Assembly (NCBI GenBank): GCA_964589285.1
Contig: CAZPSP010000057.1
Span: forward strand, 1-15,221
Source of the DNA: DAOUEG01 sp964589285
Lineage (GTDB): Bacteria > Chloroflexota > Dehalococcoidia > Dehalococcoidales > RBG-16-60-22
Direction of reading: 5' to 3'
DNA: 15,221 nt
The notes under the pieces were generated by a model. That model was given only the letters and a program-made list of their open reading frames with translations, was not told where the DNA came from and ran no database searches. Made by a program: the position numbers and the translations under genes. Shown piece by piece: positions 6,772-13,593 of this stretch; position 1 is the stretch's first letter, and each line of letters starts with the position of its first letter.

Positions 6772-6799
6772 ATTATACATCGTCGCGGCTGGTTGTCAA
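6772..6799 (-). promoter_or_regulatory. Near-consensus promoter of the kamA operon
   Basis: On the minus strand TTGACA (6799-6794) and TATAAT (6777-6772), both perfect consensus hexamers, are separated by 16 bases. The predicted start is near 6765, inside the operator palindrome, leaving a leader of about 120 bases before the kamA GTG. Confidence 0.82.
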
Positions 6800-6866
6800 T
6801 AGTTCTTTTTACCCATTTTTGTACGGGTTTATACACAGGCACAGACCGCGACCAAGGAGGCCCGAA

Positions 6867-7196
6867 ATGCCCGGCTGGAAATTTCTGACCAACCACGCTC
6901 TCGTATTATGCCTGATCGCCCAGCAGTCCCGGATCACCGCCCGGGAAATAGCGGCGACGATCGGCATCACCGAGAAGGCCACGCGCAATATCATCAACGA
7001 CCTCGAAGCGGACGGTTACGTGACCAAGCGGCGGGAAGGGCGCGGCCTGCACTATCGTATCAACCCGGACCTGCCGCTGCGGCATGAAACCCAGCAGGAC
7101 CGGGCCATCGGCGACCTCCTCGAAATCCTGGGATGGAAAAGGAGAAAGAAGCGTTCCCGGGTTTCTTCCGATGAGAAACAGGCGATCGTCTCCTAG
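6867..7196 (+). CDS. Small winged-helix transcriptional regulator
   Basis: A 109-residue DNA-binding protein. Residues 10-50 form the helix-turn-helix: ITAREIAATIG, then the recognition helix TEKATRNIINDLEADGYV. The wing is KRREGRGLHYRIN at 54-66. The short PLRH motif that follows is typical of a family of about 100-residue MarR/ArsR-like regulators with no ligand domain. The C-terminus is basic (WKRRKKRSR). The ATG at 6867 is chosen because AAGGAGG lies at 6854-6860 with a 6-base gap; an upstream in-frame TTG at 6819 has no such site. It lies divergent from kamA across the operator, so it probably represses itself and the kamA operon (inference). The MFS transporter gene follows after 50 bases. 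Confidence 0.85.
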   Translation: MPGWKFLTNHALVLCLIAQQSRITAREIAATIGITEKATRNIINDLEADGYVTKRREGRGLHYRINPDLPLRHETQQDRAIGDLLEILGWKRRKKRSRVSSDEKQAIVS

Positions 7197-7225
7197 GAAC
7201 GGCGGCGCGTTTTTCATATCTCTTA

Positions 7226-7231
7226 TATAAT
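7226..7231 (+). promoter_or_regulatory. Possible -10 box just upstream of the MFS gene
   Basis: TATAAT lies only 15 bases before the ATG at 7247. No -35 match is present at the right distance. If used, transcription would start about 8 bases before the start codon, giving an almost leaderless mRNA, which would fit the lack of a Shine-Dalgarno site there. Confidence 0.3.
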
Positions 7232-7246
7232 AGTAAAGACTGACGT

Positions 7247-9358
7247 ATGCGTATCTTCCGTTTCCTGACTCCTAAACCGACGATCTCCGATAAAGATCTC
7301 TCCAGCGGGCTCCGCTGGCTGGCCCTGGAAGGCGGCACTTCCATGGGCTTTTTCAGCATTACCACCAGCGGGTTCCTGGCGGCCTTTGCCCTGGCACTCG
7401 GCGCCAACAACCTGCAGATCGGTATCCTGGCGGCGTTGCCGTTCGCCATGCAGATCGTCCAGATACCCTCCATCTGGCTGGTGGAGAAGATACGGCGGCG
7501 CAAGGCCATCGCGGTGCTGAGCTGGTTCCCGGCCCAGCTTCTGTGGATACCGATGGCCCTGATACCGCTGTTCATGGACGTGCCGGGCAAAGGGCCGATA
7601 ACCCTGCTCCTCGTGCTCATGACCATGCGCGGTGTCCTGGCCGCGGTCTGCGCCACCGCCTGGAACGGGTGGATACGGGACCTCGTGCCGCAGAACATCC
7701 TGGGGCGGTTCTTCTCGCGGCGCCTCATACTCGCCACTGTCCTGGGCATGGTGTTCAGCTTCGGGGCGGCCTTCTTCGTCGATTACTGGAGTCACATTTC
7801 CGGGGACGGCAACACGCTCATGGGGTACGTCATCGTTATCCTCTTCGGGGCGGTGTTCCTCGGGTTGGCCAGCCCGGTCTTCATGTCCCTCATCGCCGAA
7901 CCTCTCATGCAGCCCGCGCCGATCCCGCAGCCTTCCCTGAGAAAACGATTGACGATGCCCCTGAAAGACAAAAACTACAGCCGACTCCTGATGTTTCTCT
8001 CGCTCTGGGGGTTCGCTTCCAACCTGCCGGTGCCGTTCTTCGCGGTCTACATGCTGGTATGGCTCCAGTTCCCGCTCGCCTGGGTCATCGGCCTGAGCAT
8101 CCTCAGTCAGTCCTTCAACATCCTTTTCCTGAGACTGTGGGGGCGGTATACGGACCGGTTCGGGGCAAAGGCGGTAATCTCCTTCTGTGTTTCCATCTAT
8201 TTACTGGTCATCTTCGGGTGGGTGTTCACCACGATGCCCGATCGCTACGTCCTGACGGTGCCGCTGCTCATCGTGCTGCACGTTTTCTTCGGCATCGCTA
8301 CGGCGGGCATCAACATCGCCGTCAGCACCATCGGCTGGAAACTCGCCCCGAGGAACGAGACCACCACCTACCTGGCGGGCGCTTCTCTGGCAGTCAACGT
8401 AGGTGCGGGCATCGGGCCGCTCGTCGGCGGTTTCCTCGCGGACTTCTTTGTCGGGCGGCAGCTCAACCTGACGTTTTCCTGGATCTCTCCGGGGACCACC
8501 GTGGACATTCCCGCCATGAGCATCATCGGGTATGATTTCCTCTTCATTATCGCGGTGATCTACGGACTGCTGACGCTGAGCCTGCTGAAAGCGGTAAACG
8601 AAGAAGGGGAAGTGACGCGGGACGTCATCCTGGAATCCCTGGTCTATCCGGCGCGGGATACATCCCGCCCGGCGAGCATGGTGCCGCAGTACAACCTTAT
8701 CAGCACGTCCATGCTGGGATATCTCAAGCGTATTCCGATCCCGGGGATCGACGCCGTGGTGGGCGTGACCGCCTACCAGATAGCGGAGACGGCGCGCGCC
8801 GCCGCCAACGCCGCCCTGCAGGGCCGGAAACTCACGCAGCGGCTGACCCGGTCCCTGGAACGGGGCCTGGCGCGGATATTGAACAACAAACCGGCCTTGA
8901 ACGAGCACGCCGTGGAGATAACGCGGGAAGCGACGCGAGGGGCGATGCACGTGATGGACGATAAGCCGGTACCGCTCCAGAACCTGGTGCTGCCGGTTAC
9001 TTCCGGCGTCGTCGAGGCGTCCAGCCACGCCGGGGCCGACCCCCTGGAAAGCCTGCTCGGCGCGAGCCAGGGCGTTATCCAGGGCGCCGCTGAAACCGGC
9101 GCCGACCTCAGCGAGGCCACCCGCCGGACGCTGGAGGCCGCCCGGGAGATAGCGCTGAGGACGGGGATACCGGAAGAGGAAGCGGTGATACAGGCTGCCG
9201 GGGGCGTGCTCCACGCCGCGGAACAGATCGGGCCGGAAGCCGCCGCCGAGGTGGTGGAAGAGCTGCCGGAGCAGGTGCTCAGCCTGCTTACCTCGGAAGA
9301 AGAAAACGATACGATGCCGGAGAAGGACCTGACGGAGAAGCCGGAAGAAGCGGTTTAG
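7247..9358 (+). CDS. MFS transporter with a long repeat-bearing cytoplasmic tail
   Basis: A 703-residue protein. Residues about 25-450 are a major facilitator domain with roughly twelve hydrophobic segments. Recognisable pieces are EGGTSMGFFSITTSGFLAAF in helix 1, the basic loop WLVEKIRRRKA after helix 2, and the second-half counterpart WGRYTDRFGAK. Residues about 450-703 are an unusual hydrophilic tail. From about 562 to 670 it contains five alanine/glycine-rich units with a period of about 22 residues (TSGVVEASSHAGADPLES, SQGVIQGAAETGADLSEA, AGGVLHAAEQIGPEAAAE), predicted helical, and it ends acidic. Standard MFS proteins have about 400-450 residues, so the tail is an added domain. The ATG has no clear Shine-Dalgarno site. 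Its place 50 bases after the regulator, divergent from kamA, suggests export of the operon's product, but the substrate is unproven. Confidence 0.85.
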   Translation: MRIFRFLTPKPTISDKDLSSGLRWLALEGGTSMGFFSITTSGFLAAFALALGANNLQIGILAALPFAMQIVQIPSIWLVEKIRRRKAIAVLSWFPAQLLWIPMALIPLFMDVPGKGPITLLLVLMTMRGVLAAVCATAWNGWIRDLVPQNILGRFFSRRLILATVLGMVFSFGAAFFVDYWSHISGDGNTLMGYVIVILFGAVFLGLASPVFMSLIAEPLMQPAPIPQPSLRKRLTMPLKDKNYSRLLMFLSLWGFASNLPVPFFAVYMLVWLQFPLAWVIGLSILSQSFNILFLRLWGRYTDRFGAKAVISFCVSIYLLVIFGWVFTTMPDRYVLTVPLLIVLHVFFGIATAGINIAVSTIGWKLAPRNETTTYLAGASLAVNVGAGIGPLVGGFLADFFVGRQLNLTFSWISPGTTVDIPAMSIIGYDFLFIIAVIYGLLTLSLLKAVNEEGEVTRDVILESLVYPARDTSRPASMVPQYNLISTSMLGYLKRIPIPGIDAVVGVTAYQIAETARAAANAALQGRKLTQRLTRSLERGLARILNNKPALNEHAVEITREATRGAMHVMDDKPVPLQNLVLPVTSGVVEASSHAGADPLESLLGASQGVIQGAAETGADLSEATRRTLEAAREIALRTGIPEEEAVIQAAGGVLHAAEQIGPEAAAEVVEELPEQVLSLLTSEEENDTMPEKDLTEKPEEAV

Positions 9359-9430
9359 CTTAACTCAAAAGTTAAAGGTCAAAAGTCAAAACCACAACTC
9401 AAATCTCAAAAGTATGCCTTCTGAAACTTG
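9359..9430 (+). repeat. A-rich intergenic repeat, copy 2, directly after the MFS stop codon
   Basis: Successive CTCAAAAGT, GTCAAAAGT, GTCAAAACC, CTCAAATCT and CTCAAAAGT units lead into ATGCCTTCTGAAACTTGG. It is related to the minus-strand repeat at 2765-2838 and, like that copy, begins straight after a stop codon and runs in the direction of the gene it follows. Confidence 0.65.
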
Positions 9431-9498
9431 GCAAAGCAGCCGTTAACTGCGTTCAATCCCGAAAGGGGTGAGAAGAGTTCATCCGCCATACGAAAACA

Positions 9499-9529
9499 GG
9501 CAGCGCGGGCGTCCCTGCCCGCGGCTGCC
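9499..9529 (-). terminator. GCGGGC hairpin repeat, copy 2; possible terminator of the metalloprotease gene
   Basis: GGCAGCGCGGGC pairs with GCCCGCG plus CTGCC around a 6-base loop, with one bulged G. On the minus strand the hairpin is followed by TGTTTTCG, a modest T run, 37 bases after the metalloprotease stop codon. Its inner 21 bases (9502-9522) are the exact reverse complement of 2662-2682. It may therefore be a mobile-type palindrome that also serves as a terminator. Confidence 0.5.
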
Positions 9530-9565
9530 GTCCCGCTTATGGTGGACCGGCAGCATGACCTGAGT

Positions 9566-12500
9566 TTACTGAAGGGAACCACGCCCGGAACGCCTGCTTT
9601 TCCAGATGAAAATGCCGATGCCGCCTCCCATGATGACCACAGCCCCGCAGATGATTGCGAACAACGGCCAGTTGAAGACGCCGCCGCTGCTCGATGATGG
9701 TGTAGACGCAGCGTAATTGGCGGATATGGTTGTGATGGTCAGGTGCGGTCCGACGGACTTTGTCGTCGGCGTGACGGGTTGGGTCTCTGTTATCACCGAG
9801 AACGAGGCCGACCGGCCGTTGGCGGTAACGACATTCACTCCCGGTTCCGCGGAAGATGCGGTAAAGGTTACCTCTGCGCTCGCGCCGCCTTCTATGGAGA
9901 CCGTCCTGGTCTCGATGGTCTCTCCGTTGAGGCTGATGGTCACGTCGATGGTCCCCTCGACGGCAGCGGTGTTGACGATATCGAGAGATACGGTTATTTT
10001 TTCACCCGGACCGGCGGCCGCCGGGGTGACTCTCAACGGGCCGATGATGAAGTCCTCCGGAAGAGCGGCGGGCGGGGGCGGGTCTTCCCGGACGGTGAAC
10101 ATTGCCTGGCTGCCTTCCAGGGAAAGGGTATAGGTACCCGGCCCACCGGCGGTCAGGATGAAATCGATGTCCCGGCTCGCTCCGCCGTCCAGGGAAATGT
10201 AGCGCTGGCGCACCTCTTCCCCGTCGATTTTCAAGGAAAGAACCTTATCCCCTGCCAGGTCACCGGTATTGGCGACGGCGGCGGAAACGGTCACCACATC
10301 TCCCCGGTCCGCTTCCCGCGGAGAAACGGAGAAACCGGACACGGAGAACTCGGCCGGCCGGGTCCCGGTCAGAAGGGTATACCGGGAGAAATGGGTGATA
10401 GAGGCCGAGACGGTGTTGGCATCAGGATCGACCGTACAATCCAGTCGCTCCCAGGAGCCGGTCTCTTCATTCCAGACGGCGATAAAGAGGTTGCTTTCAC
10501 CGGTTCCCTCGGGCAGCATATTATCATCGTAATAAAGGGTCAGAGTTGCCGCCGGCGAGAACGTGGAGCCGTCCGGGATGAAATCGTAGACCCCGCCTAT
10601 TCTGGCCGTGCCGGGGTCCGGGTCCTGGGGGTCTGCGATGGCGGCCACGGTAATGGAAAAGAGCGGATAGCCGTTCCGGTTGAGGGCCACCGTATCTTTC
10701 TCTATGAAGAGTTCCGCCTTGATATCCACGCTCTGGGCGAGGACATCCTCCCAGAGGGCGCCGTCCGGTGAAGCCGAGCCGGATATATTGGTGAAACGTT
10801 TGTCATCGGTAGCGCCGCCTCCTCCGCCCGCCGCGGCAACTGGAGGAGCAGAAGGCGGTGGCGCCGGCATTTCTGAGAAAACGGCGGTAATGGCGTAGTC
10901 GTCATTCATCGTGATATTGGTGGAAGCGCTGTTAACGTCCCCGACGGCAGCGGTACCGCCCGCCCAGTGGGCGAACTGCCAGCCGGAGGAAGGAATTGCG
11001 GTAATATTGACGGACACGCCCAGGTCGTACGTATGATTACCGCTGGCAGGGGACACCGAGCCGCTTCCGCTGACCGCCATGGTCAGCACCGGGCGGGTGA
11101 AAACAGCGGTTAACGTATAATCTCCATCAACGGTAATGTTGGTAGAGTCGGCATTGGGGTCGGCGACCGTGCCGGTGTCCCCAATCCATCTGTAGAAACG
11201 CCAGCCCGCGGCCGGGGCGGCGGTCAGGTTCTCCGTGGCGCCGGCGGCAAAGGTGTAGTTCCCTGAGACCGGCGTTATCGTGCCGTTGCCGCTGACGGAT
11301 AAGTTGAGCGTGCCGTGGGTACGGGCGAAGCTGGCAGCCACCGTCCGGTCCGTGTCCATGATGATGGTGGTGTTGGCTGAGCCGGCATCCGCGACGTTCC
11401 CCGTCCAGCCGTCGAAGGCCCAGTTCGCGGAGGCATTGGCGGTGACGGTCACATTGGCGCCCACGGGGTAGGCGTGATTGCCGGGCCCCGGGACCACCGT
11501 CCCGCTCCCGTTGACGGATACGCTCAGGACGGGCTGGTCGAACACCGCGGAGATGGAGCAGTTATCATTCAGGACAATGGTGGTATTGTCCGAGTGCACA
11601 TCATCAACCGTGGCGGTGTCTCCCGCCCAGTGAGAGAAGCGCCAGCCGGCGTCCGCGACGGCGGACAGGTTGACGGTGCTGCCAACGTCGTACGTGTGGG
11701 AACCGGCGGCGGGAACGGTCGTGCCGTGATCCGCGGCGGCGATGGTCAGCGTGGCGCTATCGTTAAAATTGGCGGTGATGGAATAATCGCCGTTCATGAT
11801 GATGGTGGTGATATTCGAACTCGTATCGTTCACCGTGGCGATGTCTCCGGTCCAGGAATCGAACCGCCAGCCGGAGCCGGGAGTGGCAACGAGGTTGACC
11901 GCTGTCCCGTGGGCATAGGAGCGAGTACCCGAGGCCGGGGATGTCGTCCCGGTGCCGTTGATAGAGATGGCGAGGTCATGCAGGGCCGGAGTGGTGAACG
12001 ATGCGGTACCCGGCGCCCAGTTACCGCCGCCGGCATTGACGGCGTAGCAGCGGTAATAGTACGGCGTACCGGGGTCCAGGCCGGAAATATCGGTATCGAA
12101 CGCGCCGAGGGCCCGGGTCCCGATGACGGCGTCATGGTCCCAGTTGCCGGCCGTCGTGCCGCCGTCATTATCTCCCCAGTAGATGTGTACGGTGGGGTCC
12201 TCGCCACCCGTGGAGGTCAGTTGACCGGTGAGGGTGGCGGTGGATGGCGTGATATCCATGGCCCCTACCCAGTTCGTCACGATGGGCGTGGTGACACCGA
12301 GGCCGTAGACGGCGCGGATACCGGCGATGTCGTCAGCATGCAGCGTCCGTTTAATCACACCCGTGGCGCCGTAGCCGTACATTATCTTGGCGCTGTCCGC
12401 CGGGTCGTACAGGTCCTTGAGGCAGAGAAAATGCCCGAACTCATGGGTGGCAATTGTCTGCACATCGAAACACCCTGCCACGGCGCCGCTTTCTGTGCTC

Positions 12501-13447
12501 CACTTGTAATAATCGTTGAGTTCCATGTCGCATTCGACGATGATTTTCGTTGTCGGATTATACCAGACGTAGGTAAGACCGATGGTGCCCCCCGTCCCGA
12601 AATTCCTGAACAGCACTTGATTGGTGCCATCGTAGCCGTAAGACGCCACGGATGTCGTGCCGGTGTAATTGAAGGAAAACCGTGCCCCGGCGGTGTTCCA
12701 GGTGGACGCCGCGGCCTGGATGGCGGAGCTTTCTCCGGTGCAATCCCCGCAGTTTGCGCTGATACGGAATTTGACGACCGGGTCCGGAGGGAACGACCAG
12801 TGTATGCCGTCATAGCTGTAAGAGAGGGTTTCCAGTGATTCTCCGGAAGCGTACTGAACGCTTCCGGGGATTTCTCCATCGATGGCCTGCAGTACGGCGG
12901 CTTTGAATTCTTCCACGGTCAGGTCGCCAACCCGTCCGTCGACAACGGCCAGCTTCCCCCGCGACCGGCCCGTTACCTGGTAGCTTCCCCCGGCGGGCTG
13001 TGCTGTCCCGAATGCCACCTGCGAGAATTGCAGCTCCGGTTCCCTTTCGAGGAAGACGACCGCGCTCTCGTTTTGTGTAAAGCCCGGCGTATTGGAGACC
13101 CACTGGCCGATGCCGTCCACTTCCCCGCCGGGAACGGTCACGGTTATCGTATCTTCCGGCGTGCCTTTCAGCACTTCATCCACGGAGAGGCGGACGGAGG
13201 AGAAGATGGCGGTGCGGTCCTCGTTCCAGTAGCTGGTGAGGTCGCTGACGGTGCCGATGATGATGTCCGAGGCGCTGTCCGTCAGGGCATCGAGTGAAGA
13301 GGTGTAACCGGCAATCTCATCCGGCGGGGGGGTAAAAACGGACGCGACGGCCCTCTGGGTGACGGGCCCTTGAAAATTCAGTCCTGCAATAAGGGTCAGA
13401 ATTACACTGACGATTAGAAACGGAAAAAGAACATGCCTGCCGGGCAA
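9566..13447 (-). CDS. Large surface-anchored matrixin-like metalloprotease with FN3, InlB-like repeat and CARDB-like domains
   Basis: A 1293-residue exported protein. A signal sequence covers about residues 1-35 (VLFPFLIVSVILTLIAGL). A prodomain-like region follows. The protease core ends with H335-E-F-G-H339-F-L-C342-L-K-D345 and a Met-turn IMYG at 355-358. Residues about 390-487 look like fibronectin type III (YYYRCYAVNAGG). Five divergent InlB-type repeats of about 73 residues span about 490-857, each with G-W-x-F-x-x-W-x-G and ending in A-x-F. A proline/glycine linker, an unassigned beta-rich region, and two CARDB-like domains (about 1033-1110 and 1133-1210) come next. A C-terminal membrane segment (about 1258-1281) and KSRRSGRG tail anchor it. 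The start is a TTG with only a weak ribosome site; it is the only plausible in-frame start after the upstream stop that retains the signal peptide. The role is probably extracellular protein degradation. Confidence 0.88.
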   Translation of the reverse strand: MPGRHVLFPFLIVSVILTLIAGLNFQGPVTQRAVASVFTPPPDEIAGYTSSLDALTDSASDIIIGTVSDLTSYWNEDRTAIFSSVRLSVDEVLKGTPEDTITVTVPGGEVDGIGQWVSNTPGFTQNESAVVFLEREPELQFSQVAFGTAQPAGGSYQVTGRSRGKLAVVDGRVGDLTVEEFKAAVLQAIDGEIPGSVQYASGESLETLSYSYDGIHWSFPPDPVVKFRISANCGDCTGESSAIQAAASTWNTAGARFSFNYTGTTSVASYGYDGTNQVLFRNFGTGGTIGLTYVWYNPTTKIIVECDMELNDYYKWSTESGAVAGCFDVQTIATHEFGHFLCLKDLYDPADSAKIMYGYGATGVIKRTLHADDIAGIRAVYGLGVTTPIVTNWVGAMDITPSTATLTGQLTSTGGEDPTVHIYWGDNDGGTTAGNWDHDAVIGTRALGAFDTDISGLDPGTPYYYRCYAVNAGGGNWAPGTASFTTPALHDLAISINGTGTTSPASGTRSYAHGTAVNLVATPGSGWRFDSWTGDIATVNDTSSNITTIIMNGDYSITANFNDSATLTIAAADHGTTVPAAGSHTYDVGSTVNLSAVADAGWRFSHWAGDTATVDDVHSDNTTIVLNDNCSISAVFDQPVLSVSVNGSGTVVPGPGNHAYPVGANVTVTANASANWAFDGWTGNVADAGSANTTIIMDTDRTVAASFARTHGTLNLSVSGNGTITPVSGNYTFAAGATENLTAAPAAGWRFYRWIGDTGTVADPNADSTNITVDGDYTLTAVFTRPVLTMAVSGSGSVSPASGNHTYDLGVSVNITAIPSSGWQFAHWAGGTAAVGDVNSASTNITMNDDYAITAVFSEMPAPPPSAPPVAAAGGGGGATDDKRFTNISGSASPDGALWEDVLAQSVDIKAELFIEKDTVALNRNGYPLFSITVAAIADPQDPDPGTARIGGVYDFIPDGSTFSPAATLTLYYDDNMLPEGTGESNLFIAVWNEETGSWERLDCTVDPDANTVSASITHFSRYTLLTGTRPAEFSVSGFSVSPREADRGDVVTVSAAVANTGDLAGDKVLSLKIDGEEVRQRYISLDGGASRDIDFILTAGGPGTYTLSLEGSQAMFTVREDPPPPAALPEDFIIGPLRVTPAAAGPGEKITVSLDIVNTAAVEGTIDVTISLNGETIETRTVSIEGGASAEVTFTASSAEPGVNVVTANGRSASFSVITETQPVTPTTKSVGPHLTITTISANYAASTPSSSSGGVFNWPLFAIICGAVVIMGGGIGIFIWKSRRSGRGSLQ

Positions 13448-13470
13448 AAGGAAGCAACCCCCTACCAGGG

Positions 13471-13500
13471 AGTATACTTAGGCGCATCCGTAGGCGTCAA
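13471..13500 (-). promoter_or_regulatory. Promoter of the metalloprotease gene
   Basis: On the minus strand TTGACG (13500-13495) and TATACT (13476-13471) are 18 bases apart. The start point would be near 13464, leaving a leader of only about 17 bases. It is independent of larC, which ends about 90 bases upstream. Confidence 0.65.
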
Positions 13501-13593
13501 TCACTAAAAAGTAATGGAAAACCGCAGGCTGAAGAAACTTCATAAGAGTAGTAAAGCTAATATGTCTTTTACGTGAGAATACGTATTTTCCTG

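Noticed and set aside
8201..9214. Minus-strand open frame of about 337 codons within the MFS gene
   Set aside because: Arginine- and glycine-rich shadow; the plus strand encodes clear membrane helices in one frame.
9359..9430. CRISPR-like array in the TCAAAA repeat block
   Set aside because: Units are short (about 8-10 bases), irregular and directly adjacent, with no spacers and no cas genes.
11474..12838. Long plus-strand open frame of about 450 codons opposite the metalloprotease gene
   Set aside because: It is the antisense shadow of a GC-rich coding region. The product is low-complexity (rich in G, R, D, V) with no known domain, while the opposite strand encodes clear domains.
13570..13585. 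TACGT / ACGTA inverted repeat after larC as a terminator
   Set aside because: Only a 5-bp AT/GC-mixed stem with no T run following on the minus strand; likely chance.
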